Below are positions 41,412-49,881 of a DNA stretch of 64,000 nucleotides, in pieces; position 1 is the first letter of the stretch, and the number at the start of each line of letters is the position of its first letter. A program made the position numbers and the translations under genes. The DNA comes from Clostridia bacterium. GTDB lineage: Bacteria; Bacillota; Clostridia; Lachnospirales; Lachnospiraceae. The DNA is taken from the NCBI GenBank assembly GCA_910575725.1, contig CAJTFE010000007.1:1-64000 (forward strand). The letters are read 5' to 3'. The notes under the pieces are model-generated. The model had not been told where the DNA came from and ran no database searches. It saw nothing but the letters and a program-made list of their open reading frames with translations.

Positions 41412-42306
41412 AAAAACTACCATTGGGCATATCGCAGCTCAGATTACGATTGTGATTTGGGGAACGACTTTCATATCCACCAAAATACTGCTTAAAGATT
41501 TTACACCGATAGAAATACTGTTTTTTAGATTTTTTCTTGGACTGCTTGTTCTGACGGCCGTTTATCCAAAACGGTTAAGAATAAAGGATAAAAAACAGGA
41601 GCGTACATTCGCTGCGGCAGGACTATGCGGAATATGCTTATATTACCTGCTTGAGAACATCGCATTAACCTATACGATGGCTTCTAATGTCGGCGTTATT
41701 ATTTCTGTTGCTCCGTTTTTCACTGCTGTTTTATCTCATGTAATTTTAAAGGCAGAAGAAAAACTAAAAGCCGGTTTTTTTGTTGGTTTTATAGCGGCCA
41801 TGACAGGAATATGTCTTATCAGTTTCAGCGGCGGGACCTTGCAGTTAAATCCTATTGGCGATGTTTTAGCGATTGCTGCAGCATTCGTATGGGCCGTTTA
41901 TTCCTTGCTTACACGAAAAATCAGCGGCTATGGATATAATATCATTCAAACTACAAGGAGGATATTTACATACGGAATACTTTTTATGCTCCCGTTCCTT
42001 TTTGTTTTTGATTTCAGCTTGGATGTGCAGAGGTTTGCAGAGCCAGAGTATGCTCTGAACCTTATATATTTAGGCTTGGGCGCATCAGCCCTTTGTTTTG
42101 TTACTTGGAATTATGCGGTCAAGATGCTTGGAGCTGTTAAGACAAGTGTGTATATCTATATCGTCCCTGTCATCACCGTTGTCACATCCGTTATTGTGTT
42201 AAAGGAAGAAATCACATGGATGGCTGTGATTGGAATAGGACTTACCTTGATTGGTTTGTTTCTTTCAGAAGGTAAATTGATATTTAAGAAAAGAGTAAGC
42301 AGGTAA
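41404..42306 (+). CDS. EamA/DMT-family exporter
   Basis: A 300-residue protein with ten membrane segments in two EamA halves (about 6-135 and 148-290), the fold of drug/metabolite transporters. Family features are FFRFFLGLLVL in helix 2 and the SNVGVIISVAPFFTAVLSH and VYIYIVPVITVVTS repeats. It likely exports an amino acid or small metabolite. The preceding AraC gene overlaps it and probably regulates it. Confidence 0.9.
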   Translation: MDKKTTIGHIAAQITIVIWGTTFISTKILLKDFTPIEILFFRFFLGLLVLTAVYPKRLRIKDKKQERTFAAAGLCGICLYYLLENIALTYTMASNVGVIISVAPFFTAVLSHVILKAEEKLKAGFFVGFIAAMTGICLISFSGGTLQLNPIGDVLAIAAAFVWAVYSLLTRKISGYGYNIIQTTRRIFTYGILFMLPFLFVFDFSLDVQRFAEPEYALNLIYLGLGASALCFVTWNYAVKMLGAVKTSVYIYIVPVITVVTSVIVLKEEITWMAVIGIGLTLIGLFLSEGKLIFKKRVSR

Positions 42307-42311
42307 ACAGG

Positions 42312-42374
42312 AGACACCACAGGGGTGTACCTTTGTGCCCATAAAGCAGAGGCAGGAATGAGGAAAGAAGGGAG
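42312..42374 (+). repeat. Single type D hairpin unit
   Basis: GACACCACAGGGGTGTACC, TTTGTGCCCATAAAGCAG, AGGCAGGAATGAGGAAAG and then GGGAG match the type D unit at 63791-63900 in order and spacing. The stem letters differ (TGCC/GGCA here). It ends at the ribosome binding site of the AraC relic at 42380. Confidence 0.65.
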
Positions 42375-42379
42375 CAAAA

Positions 42380-42529
42380 ATGCAGGGGCACACGGTGGGT
42401 TTGACTATCTGCGGCTGCGCAAAAGGACGGCAGCTTACAGAAGCGGCAAAGCTTCTTGCGTTTTCCCAAAAGCCGATTATTGAAATTGCCCTTAGTTCAG
42501 GCATTATGTTTACCGTCTTTTCGTGCTGA
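42380..42529 (+). pseudogene. Truncated AraC-type HTH relic
   Basis: The 49-codon frame contains RQLTEAAKLLAFSQKP and IIEIALSSG, the recognisable first HTH segment of a MarA/Rob-type AraC regulator, and then breaks off where the family continues with Y-Q-S-Q. The last 33 bases are the reverse of the radical SAM gene end, so the frame was cut by insertion of that gene or by deletion. A ribosome binding site (GGGAG) and a type D leader are still present. Confidence 0.65.
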
Positions 42530-43387
42530 TTTTTTGATTTCGCTATGATAAAAATAATTGACAATCACAGGCGGAGCGTTAAAGGGATGGTTCATACTAT
42601 CATCATTTCTTACATAGCCGAGACCAATTTCGGCGGCGTACTCTTTTAGCGCTGCGTCGAGAGCTTCCCAATAGCTGCGGCTGCTTTGATTGTAGATTTC
42701 CTGATACAGCGGCAGGAGAGCTGGGTATTTCTCTTTGATATAAGCCATAATGACGGCTTTGCAGCTTCCGCGGAGATTTAGATTTTCAAGCCATATCAGA
42801 TTGCATTGATTCTTTGCCCGTTCAATAATTGCCTTGACATCAGTAATGCCGGGAAAAATCGGAGAAATAAAACAGGTGGTGCGAACGCCTGCTTTATGAA
42901 ATTCTTTCATTGCCGCCAGTCGGCGCTCAATGGATACCGCCTTGTCCATATCGTCCTTAAATGCTTCGTCGAGCGTGTTGATTGACCATGAGACACGGAC
43001 ATCGGGAAATGTTTTTATCAAATCTAAATCCCGCAAAATCAAATCGGACTTTGTGGCGATGGAAAGCTTTACCCTGCTGTCTTGCAGTTCTTTAAGCAGT
43101 GCACGGGTGCGGCCGTATTTTTCCTCGATAGGCTGATAAGGGTCTGTTACTGAGCTGATAAACAGCTCCTTGCCATTATATTTGTCCGGGGACTTGATTG
43201 GCTGCCAAATCTTCACATCTACAAATTCGCCCCATTTTTCAGAGTGGTTTGTAAAGCGCTTCATAAAGCAGGCGTAGCAATACTTACAGGCATGTGCGCA
43301 GCCCGTATAAGGGTTTACTGAAAAATCACATGCAGGCAGATTGGATTTTGTTATCACATTTTTTGCTTGTAATTCTTTTATTATCAT
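42497..43387 (-). CDS. SPL-type radical SAM protein (resembles 'radical SAM mobile pair' protein B)
   Basis: A 296-residue radical SAM enzyme. The CxxxCxxC cluster motif is in GCAHACKYCYACFM (about 30-43), followed by the PYQPIEEKYGRTR stretch and a DVRVSWSINTLDE strand typical of the spore photoproduct lyase-like/Rv2578c group. The start (IIKELQAKNVITKSNLPA) resembles the B member of the paired radical SAM genes carried on mobile elements in Clostridia, but the A partner is not visible. Its 3' end overlaps the AraC relic. The substrate is unknown. Confidence 0.75.
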   Translation of the reverse strand: MIIKELQAKNVITKSNLPACDFSVNPYTGCAHACKYCYACFMKRFTNHSEKWGEFVDVKIWQPIKSPDKYNGKELFISSVTDPYQPIEEKYGRTRALLKELQDSRVKLSIATKSDLILRDLDLIKTFPDVRVSWSINTLDEAFKDDMDKAVSIERRLAAMKEFHKAGVRTTCFISPIFPGITDVKAIIERAKNQCNLIWLENLNLRGSCKAVIMAYIKEKYPALLPLYQEIYNQSSRSYWEALDAALKEYAAEIGLGYVRNDDSMNHPFNAPPVIVNYFYHSEIKKSARKDGKHNA

Positions 43388-43809
43388 TTCCGTCTCCCAA
43401 AGCGTATTTGCTTGTCTATATCGGGTTTATATTGTTCGGACTGTACTTTTTCCGTCTTCCGAAATTCTTTTAATGACATCAAAATCAACTTCGGTATCTA
43501 AGAATTCCCTTGTCGAATTGCAATATGGTCAATTTATTGCCTGCTGTAAGCGTAACAAATTTTATGGTGTTTGTCAAAACTACAAAATAGTAGAAAGGAT
43601 TTTTTCGGCAGTTGCTGTCTTTTGAAGAATGATATAATTTGCAAGGATTATATTGATTCCATATAGCATGAAAGCTATAATGGGGATAAATGAAAAAGGT
43701 ATTTTATGATAATGAAAGAACGAGGGAGATTACAAATTATTATTTTGAAAACGCACAGGTCTTTGTAATATTGCCGATAAGAACAAAACGCCGGAGCAGG
43801 AGGTGCAGC
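43388..43809. other. Interval between the radical SAM gene and mcrB
   Basis: No intact gene. On the minus strand a C-terminal scrap (FLDTEVDFDVIKRISEDG to a stop at 43427) suggests a lost gene upstream of the radical SAM gene, possibly its former partner. On the plus strand an extended -10 TGATATAAT (43631-43639) is the likely mcrBC promoter. A 40-codon in-frame stretch from 43690 precedes the mcrB ATG; it has no ribosome binding site, and AGGAGG directly before 43810 marks the real start. Confidence 0.5.
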
Positions 43810-45906
43810 ATGGCTATTTTCAAAATAAAAAAACAGGATATTATCGATGCCTTAAAGTATATCGATGAGAACGGAGTGCCTTCTCACAACCAGAGCACGA
43901 AGTACGAGCTTGCAGCTGAGAATGGAAAAAAGTATCCGCCGAAGTATGTGGCGGCTGTGGCTGCCCATATTGCAAACGGTACAGATATTTCAACGGAGGG
44001 ATTTAACGCCATAGAAGCAAAGAATTTTTTGGAAAGCCAGGGCTTTCATATAGAAACAAAGCAGCAGGAAAAGTTCCGGCTGGTTGTTACTGCTGACAGT
44101 GCAGAATCCACGGACGAGCGCTTCACAATGGACAACTTAAGTCTCGGTGATAACTATAAGCCTCTTGATGCATATTTTATGAACGCAGACGGTGGGATGA
44201 TCCGGCGTTCTTACAGCAAAGGAGAAAGAAGAAATTCAAATCAGACGATGCCGCGCATTGCCTGTCAGATATTTGAGAAGCAGATTGCAGATCTGTCTGT
44301 TGAAGAAAAGGCGGATTTCCCTGTCTGCAGGTACAGTCCGGAAAGCAATGTCATACGAGGCATCTATCCAAGTGTGGATGAGTTCAAGAAGCATCGGAAT
44401 ACGATAGAATATCTGACTTACGGCTATGATAACGGCAGTCAGTTTGTTATCTATTGCTGGAACATTTTTTCCACAATTATTTTTGTTCAAGAATGTCTGA
44501 AGCGTTTCGGCGGGCCGGGAGATAAATTTATTCTGGACTACCGTGAAAAAGATGAAAAAGAGACAGAGGCTGCCAGGAGCGAGGCTTCTGCCCGGGAGGA
44601 GCTGGTTCAGCAGTTTAAAGGGTACAGGAACCGCTTTTCCTCCATGCTGATAGAATCAAAGAACTTGATTTTCCGAGGGGCGCCGGGTACAGGCAAGTCA
44701 TATCTTGCAAAAGAGATTGCGGCAGACATTATAAGCAATGGTTATTTTGATGAGTACATACTTCTTACGGATGAGCAGAAAAAGCAGGTTGAGTTTGTAC
44801 AGTTCCACCCAAGCTACGACTATTCGGACTTTGTTGAAGGACTGAGGCCAAAGGTAAATGATGACGGCACTATGGGCTTTGAGCTGCAGGACGGCATCTT
44901 TAAAAAGTTTGCTGAACGTGCCAGAAAAAACTACGAAAATTCCCAGAAATCCAAGGAAACCATAGAAAAAGAGCTGTCTGTCCAGGAATCAATGACGGAA
45001 TTCTTTTCAAACGTCGAGCTTGGCGTGGATACTTTTAAAACCATTAACGGAAATGAGTTCACCATTACAAGCGTAGATGACAAGCACATAAATATTTCCA
45101 TTCCGGGAAATGCCACTGTTAACAAGCTTGCCCTGAATCTCGATGACATCAAGAAGATGCTTGAATCCGGACAGAAGTTTGAGAAAATAAAAGATATTAC
45201 AACATTCTTTGGAAAGACATTTGCAACACAGGCATATTCCTATTACTTTTCCATTTACAAAGCAATCAAGGCAAAAAAGGGCACGGTTTCAAAAGCAGAG
45301 GCAAAGCAGGAGGAATTGAAAAAATATATCTTCATCATCGACGAAATCAACCGCGGTGAGATTTCAAAGATTTTCGGAGAGCTGTTCTTTGCTGTTGATC
45401 CGGGATACCGCGGCAGATCCGGTGAGATATCCACTCAATATGCGAACCTGCATTCCGATCCGGATGATAAATTTTATATTCCGGAGAATGTCTATATCAT
45501 TGGCACCATGAATGATATTGACCGTTCTGTAGACAGCTTTGATTTTGCTATGCGCAGACGGTTCCGGTTCGTGGAGCTCAAGGCGGATGAGCGTCTGGAG
45601 ATGCTGGCGTCCCTGGAAGATGAAGAACTGGAAGCAGAAGCCATCAGGCGGATGGCTGCCCTTAATAAGGAAATCGCAAATTGTGAGGAGCTGAATGAAA
45701 ATTACCAAATTGGCGCTTCCTATTTCTTGAAGCTTAAGACCCTTGATTTTGACCAGCTTTGGACGGATTATCTGCAGCCGCTTCTGCAGGAGTACATTCA
45801 GGGAATGTACGATGAGGAAGGGCTTATGAACAGATTTGCAAAAGCATACGGTTACAAGAAGCCAATGGAAGGTGATGCGGATGAAGGTGCTCAGGATCAA
45901 GGATAA
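43810..45906 (+). CDS. mcrB: McrB-type restriction GTPase subunit
   Basis: A 698-residue protein. The N-terminal domain (1-85, KKQDIIDALKYIDENGVP, YPPKYVAAVAAHIANG) and a second unrecognised domain (100-250) are probably DNA-specificity modules; they are not the E. coli McrB DUF3578 type. The AAA+ motor has Walker A RGAPGTGKSYL (about 290), Walker B YIFIIDEINRGE and the McrB signature TMNDIDRSVDSFDFAMRRRF. Between Walker A and B lies an insert of about 130 residues. With McrC it makes a type IV restriction enzyme that cuts modified foreign DNA using GTP. Confidence 0.85.
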   Translation: MAIFKIKKQDIIDALKYIDENGVPSHNQSTKYELAAENGKKYPPKYVAAVAAHIANGTDISTEGFNAIEAKNFLESQGFHIETKQQEKFRLVVTADSAESTDERFTMDNLSLGDNYKPLDAYFMNADGGMIRRSYSKGERRNSNQTMPRIACQIFEKQIADLSVEEKADFPVCRYSPESNVIRGIYPSVDEFKKHRNTIEYLTYGYDNGSQFVIYCWNIFSTIIFVQECLKRFGGPGDKFILDYREKDEKETEAARSEASAREELVQQFKGYRNRFSSMLIESKNLIFRGAPGTGKSYLAKEIAADIISNGYFDEYILLTDEQKKQVEFVQFHPSYDYSDFVEGLRPKVNDDGTMGFELQDGIFKKFAERARKNYENSQKSKETIEKELSVQESMTEFFSNVELGVDTFKTINGNEFTITSVDDKHINISIPGNATVNKLALNLDDIKKMLESGQKFEKIKDITTFFGKTFATQAYSYYFSIYKAIKAKKGTVSKAEAKQEELKKYIFIIDEINRGEISKIFGELFFAVDPGYRGRSGEISTQYANLHSDPDDKFYIPENVYIIGTMNDIDRSVDSFDFAMRRRFRFVELKADERLEMLASLEDEELEAEAIRRMAALNKEIANCEELNENYQIGASYFLKLKTLDFDQLWTDYLQPLLQEYIQGMYDEEGLMNRFAKAYGYKKPMEGDADEGAQDQG

Positions 45907-47203
45907 TTCACAGCTGAAAAAAGCTGTTTTTTCCGATGTTGGAACTCTTACAGGCAGGATTGCGGACAAGACGCTTGAGCGGCTGGAACGAGAAGGCATA
46001 TTTGTGTTCCCAGAGATGGTCAAGGCTGCTGAGGATATCACACAGGAACAGATGATTCTTCAGGGAATTAATGACACTTATCGTTCCGGAAATGTGATGG
46101 GATTCCTTGGCTGCGGCGATGAGCGGCTTATCATCGAATCCCGCTTTGGAGGAGTGGGCGAGGATTACTTTTTCTGGTATCTCCTTGACCGGGTGCTGGA
46201 TTTCCCTAATATTGTGAATTTGGAGACAGATGCCAGCCAGGACAGCCGGCTGTTTCAGTTCCTGCTGTTCCTGTTCCCGCATTATCTTAAGACAGCTATG
46301 CGGAAGGGGGTTTACAAAAGATACATCCGCCGCAGTTACAATGACGGAAATGTAAAAGGAGCAGTTGACATTGCAAGGCATATTGAAAAAAATACTCCTT
46401 TTATCGGGAATGCGGCCTACAGTCAGAGAGAATTCTCCTATGACAATCCCCTGATGGAGCTGGTGCGCCACACCATAGAGTTTATAAAGAGGAAGCCCTA
46501 TGGGAAAAACCTTCTTATCAAGGTAAAGGATGAGGTAAAACTTGTTATAGAGGCCACTCCGGGGTACGAGCCATATGATCGGCAGAAAATGGTTGATTGG
46601 AATAAAAAGAATACGGTCCGGCATGCGTATTTCCGGGAATATCTTGCCCTTCAGAGGTTATGCCTCTTGATCCTTCAGCGCCGGAAACATCAGATTGGTT
46701 TGGGGTCACGGCAGATATACGGAATTCTGTTTGACGGGGCATGGTTATGGGAGGAATATGTAAGCCTGCTTATTGCGGAGACTTTTTATCATCCAATGAA
46801 TAAGGGCGGCAAAGGTGCGCAGCGTCTCTTTGACGGCAGCTATGGACTGATTTATCCTGATTTTATCAGTAAGGATGATAAAACAAGGATAATTGCCGAT
46901 GCCAAGTACAAGCCTGTAGAGAATATTGGCAGCAGAGATTATCTGCAGATGCTGGCTTATATGTTCAGATTCGATGCCAAATCGGGCTACTATCTTTATC
47001 CAGAAGCAAAAGAAGCCGGAGATCTGAGGCTCTGGATGAACAAGGGATCTACTTATGAAAAAAATGTAATGCCCAGGCAGGATGTCAGTGTCACGAAGCA
47101 TGGATTGAAAATTCCTGTTAATGCAGAAAACTATGAGGAGTTTACATTTAGAATGCAGGCAGGCGAACAGGAATTTGTGAAAGAGTTTGCTGTAGGGAGA
47201 TGA
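45881..47203 (+). CDS. mcrC: McrC nuclease subunit of the type IV restriction system
   Basis: A 440-residue McrBC_McrC family protein. The C-terminal PD-(D/E)xK nuclease motif is YPDFISKDDKTRIIADAKYK (Asp about 332, DAK about 346-348). The N-terminal part (20-250) is the McrB-binding region. The ATG at 45881 has GGAAGG eight bases upstream inside the end of mcrB, so the two are translationally coupled. All nuclease residues are present, so the system should be active. Confidence 0.87.
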   Translation: MKVLRIKDNSQLKKAVFSDVGTLTGRIADKTLERLEREGIFVFPEMVKAAEDITQEQMILQGINDTYRSGNVMGFLGCGDERLIIESRFGGVGEDYFFWYLLDRVLDFPNIVNLETDASQDSRLFQFLLFLFPHYLKTAMRKGVYKRYIRRSYNDGNVKGAVDIARHIEKNTPFIGNAAYSQREFSYDNPLMELVRHTIEFIKRKPYGKNLLIKVKDEVKLVIEATPGYEPYDRQKMVDWNKKNTVRHAYFREYLALQRLCLLILQRRKHQIGLGSRQIYGILFDGAWLWEEYVSLLIAETFYHPMNKGGKGAQRLFDGSYGLIYPDFISKDDKTRIIADAKYKPVENIGSRDYLQMLAYMFRFDAKSGYYLYPEAKEAGDLRLWMNKGSTYEKNVMPRQDVSVTKHGLKIPVNAENYEEFTFRMQAGEQEFVKEFAVGR

Positions 47204-47220
47204 ATAGTCAATTAAGCAAT

Positions 47221-47272
47221 AGTCAACCAATATCAATAAATGGTTGACTATCACCCCCGAACATGCTATAGT
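47221..47272 (+). promoter_or_regulatory. Biotin operon promoter with palindromic operator
   Basis: AGTCAACC (47221-47228) and GGTTGACT (47242-47249) are perfect inverted arms spaced by 13 bases, resembling the BirA operator layout (GTTAACC-N-GGTTAAC) though with GTCAACC letters. The right arm doubles as the -35 TTGACT (47244-47249), 17 bp from the -10 TATAGT (47267-47272). Biotin-loaded BirA would thus block RNA polymerase. Confidence 0.75.
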
Positions 47273-47363
47273 TGTCTCCGTAAACCAAAAACATTGACCA
47301 CAAAGGAAAAAGAGGCTTCTTTGCACAGGACCAGCCTTTATTTTCTGTCAAAGGAGACACAGT

Positions 47364-47918
47364 ATGCGAAATGAAAAGACAAAAAACATGATCCTATGCG
47401 CTATGTTTGTAGCGCTGATTTCCGTAGGCGCTTTTATCAAGATCCCGGTTCCGGTAGTTCCTTTTACCCTGCAAGTCCTGTTCACCATGCTTGCCGGTCT
47501 GCTGCTGGGCGGAAAAAGAGGTGCGCTTGCCGTATGCATCTATATTGTTCTCGGCCTTGTGGGTCTTCCGGTGTTTACCCAGGGCGGAGGAATCGGCTAT
47601 ATTTTTCAGCCGACTTTTGGCTATATCATCGGATTTGCAGTGGGGGCTTTTGTTACGGGAGTCATTGCCAACCGCTCAAACAGGCCCGGATATAAGCTGC
47701 TTCTGGGCGCTAATTTTGCCGGCCTTGCAATTGTATACCTATTCGGAATGGTGTATTATTATCTAATCAGCAATTTCTATCTGAACACCCCCATTGGAAT
47801 CTGGCCCCTGTTTTTATACTGTTTCCTTCTTGCAGTGCCCGGCGATATTCTTTTGTGCATCGTGGGAGCAATCCTGGGAAAGAGGATGATTCCGCTGGTG
47901 AGGGAAGGAAAAATATAA
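47364..47918 (+). CDS. bioY: Biotin transporter BioY
   Basis: A 184-residue, six-helix S component for biotin uptake, alone or with the shared ECF module. Family motifs include KIPVPVVPFTLQVLF near the N-terminus and GGGIGYIFQPTFGYIIGF, typical of BioY. AAAGGAG precedes the ATG. First gene of the operon bioY-bioB-bioD-bioA behind the palindromic operator. Confidence 0.95.
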   Translation: MRNEKTKNMILCAMFVALISVGAFIKIPVPVVPFTLQVLFTMLAGLLLGGKRGALAVCIYIVLGLVGLPVFTQGGGIGYIFQPTFGYIIGFAVGAFVTGVIANRSNRPGYKLLLGANFAGLAIVYLFGMVYYYLISNFYLNTPIGIWPLFLYCFLLAVPGDILLCIVGAILGKRMIPLVREGKI

Positions 47919-47939
47919 TTTTTTTAAGATGCAGATTAA

Positions 47940-47974
47940 AGGGATACAACGGAACTGGAATAAGACTAGGAGGA
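47940..47974 (+). repeat. Right-end remnant of a type B element before bioB
   Basis: GGGATACAACGGAACTGGAAT followed by AAGACTAGGAGG is the degraded right end and tail of a type B element. The left arm and loop are gone, but the tail still forms the ribosome binding region of bioB. Confidence 0.6.
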
Positions 47975-47978
47975 ACAG

Positions 47979-48947
47979 ATGGATATCACAACATTAGGAA
48001 ATGAAGTGCTGCAAGGAAAACAAATCACCAGAGAAGAGGCCCTCTGGCTCTACCCACAGCCCATAAAGGAGCTGTGCGAAAAGGCAGATGAAATCCGGGC
48101 TCATTTTTGCTCCAATGGATTTGATCTCTGCACAATCATCAACGGAAAAAGCGGACGCTGCTCAGAGAACTGCCGCTTCTGTGCTCAGTCTGCGCACAAT
48201 CATACAGGGGCCGAGGAATATCCCCTGCTTTCCGCGGAAGAAATTCTGGCGCAGGCCAAAAAGAACGATGAGCAGGGCGTGCTCCGCTATTCCATCGTCA
48301 CCTCCGGAAAGCGGCTCTCTGACCGGGAAGTGGAGCAGATGTGCGATACGATACGGCAGATTCGAAGAGAAACCGGCATCAGCGTATGCGTCTCCTTCGG
48401 CCTTCTGAATGAAGAACAATATCGAAAATTAAAGGAAGCCGGGGTATCAAGAGTTCACAATAATCTGGAAACCTCACGCCGGAATTTCCCAAATGTGTGT
48501 ACCACTCACACCTTTGAGGAGAAGATCTGTGCTATCCGGGCGGCCCAGGCAGCGGGCCTTTCCGTGTGCAGCGGCGGCATTATGGGACTTGGAGAGACTG
48601 TAGAGGATCGCATTGATATGGCGCTGACCTTAAGGGAGCTTGGCGTCAAAAGCGTGCCGGTCAATATGCTGAATCCCATTCCGGGCACACCTTTTGAACA
48701 TAACAGGCGGCTTAGCGAATGGGACATGTGCCGGATTGCGGCAGTTTACCGGTTCATACTTCCGGATGCTTCCATCCGCCTTGCAGGAGGCCGGGGCCTT
48801 CTTGGAGACAAGGGAAAGAGCTGCTTTAGATCCGGGGCAAACGCAGCCATTTCCGGTGATATGCTCACCACGGCCGGCATTACGGTGGAGACAGACAGGG
48901 AGCTTCTTAAGGAACTGGGCTATGAAGTGAGGTATGGAAATGAGTAA
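47979..48947 (+). CDS. bioB: Biotin synthase
   Basis: A 322-residue radical SAM enzyme that inserts sulfur into dethiobiotin. The cluster motif is CSENCRFCAQSAHN (about 49-62); further BioB elements are SVCVSFGLL, VHNNLETS and CSGGIMGLGET. Second gene of the operon, with TAGGAGG just upstream. It overlaps bioD by eight bases. Confidence 0.95.
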   Translation: MDITTLGNEVLQGKQITREEALWLYPQPIKELCEKADEIRAHFCSNGFDLCTIINGKSGRCSENCRFCAQSAHNHTGAEEYPLLSAEEILAQAKKNDEQGVLRYSIVTSGKRLSDREVEQMCDTIRQIRRETGISVCVSFGLLNEEQYRKLKEAGVSRVHNNLETSRRNFPNVCTTHTFEEKICAIRAAQAAGLSVCSGGIMGLGETVEDRIDMALTLRELGVKSVPVNMLNPIPGTPFEHNRRLSEWDMCRIAAVYRFILPDASIRLAGGRGLLGDKGKSCFRSGANAAISGDMLTTAGITVETDRELLKELGYEVRYGNE

Positions 48948-49635
48948 AGTGCTCTTTATCATCGGAACCGGGACTGACATTGGAAAGACTTATGTTTCCG
49001 GTCTGATTGTAAAAAAATTGAGAGAAAGCGGAAGCAGGGCCGGCTATTATAAGGCAGCCATGAGCGGAAACGAGCGCAGAGCAGACAAAAGCCTCATTCC
49101 CGGCGACGCCCTCTTTGTAAAAGAGGTATCAGGAATTGACCAGCCTCTGGAAGAAATGTGCCCTTACGTCTATGAGACAGCCGTTTCGCCGCACCTGGCT
49201 TCCAGGATAGAAGGCAATCCAGTCCGGCTTGAGGTGGTGCTGGAGGGCTTTCGGAAGGCTTGCAGCCGCTATGAATACGTGACACTGGAAGGCTCCGGAG
49301 GAATTCTGTGCCCCATTTGCTTTGACGAAAAGGAAATCTGGCTGCCGGATGTGATAAAGGCCTGCGGCGCAGGCTGCCTGCTTGTCGCAGATGCCGGGCT
49401 GGGTACCATCAACAGCGTAGGTCTGACTGCATTTTATATGAAAGAAAAGGGCATTCCCTTGAAAGGGATTATTTTTAATCATTTTAAGCCGGGGGATGTG
49501 ATGCAGGAGGATAATCGGAACATGTGCGAGCATCTGACCGGAGCCAGGGTAATCGCCTGTGTACAGGAGGGAGACACAGAGCTTGACATTTCTGCGGAGG
49601 ATTTGAAAAAGTTATACGATACGGAACTTAGATAA
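48940..49635 (+). CDS. bioD: Dethiobiotin synthetase
   Basis: A 231-residue P-loop enzyme that closes the ureido ring of dethiobiotin from diaminopelargonate, CO2 and ATP. P-loop GTGTDIGKTY (about 9-18), YKAAMSGNE, and LEGSGGILCPI follow the family. ATG 48940 is favoured over 48934 by spacing from GAGG. It is coupled to bioB by overlap. Types A and B hairpins lie between it and bioA. Confidence 0.93.
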   Translation: MSKVLFIIGTGTDIGKTYVSGLIVKKLRESGSRAGYYKAAMSGNERRADKSLIPGDALFVKEVSGIDQPLEEMCPYVYETAVSPHLASRIEGNPVRLEVVLEGFRKACSRYEYVTLEGSGGILCPICFDEKEIWLPDVIKACGAGCLLVADAGLGTINSVGLTAFYMKEKGIPLKGIIFNHFKPGDVMQEDNRNMCEHLTGARVIACVQEGDTELDISAEDLKKLYDTELR

Positions 49636-49638
49636 GAC

Positions 49639-49760
49639 GGTAAAGTCGCAAAGGCGCACGAGAGGAACTTTTATGAGGGCCTTTTCGAATAAAAGTTTCT
49701 CTCATAACCAGTGTGTCGAAGCGGCTTTACCCCTTTAGTGCTGTCGCACAGCGACTTTAA
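49639..49760 (+). repeat. Type A hairpin leader element, copy 2 (between bioD and bioA)
   Basis: GGTAAAGTCGC (49639-49649) pairs with GCGGCTTTACC (49721-49731, one G-U pair), total 93 bases, with the same inner stem (GAGAGGAACTTTTAT) and ATAACCAG 3' bulge as copy 1. The trailing GTCGCACAGCGACTTTAA leads straight into the type B element that follows. Confidence 0.88.
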
Positions 49761-49764
49761 AACA

Positions 49765-49877
49765 GTAAGTGCCTTCCAGTGCACAAATCGATTTACAGAC
49801 GCATGTTTTTGGCGGCTGGAAATTGATTTCATATCTTGTGTACTGGAAGGCACTTACGGAACTTTAAATAGGAGAAA
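49765..49877 (+). repeat. Type B hairpin leader element before bioA
   Basis: GTAAGTGCCTTCCAGTGCAC and GTGTACTGGAAGGCACTTAC form a 20-base stem (49765-49857), with the usual inner stem and loop and a CATATCTT bulge. ACTTTAA is found on both sides (before AACAG and after CGGA), as if the B element had entered the tail of the A element between CTTTAA and TAGGAG and duplicated seven bases. The AGGAG of bioA follows. Confidence 0.88.
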
Positions 49878-49881
49878 TAAT

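Noticed and set aside
43690-43809. 40-residue N-terminal extension of McrB
   Set aside because: No ribosome binding site lies before 43690, whereas AGGAGG stands directly before the ATG at 43810, where the conserved domain begins.
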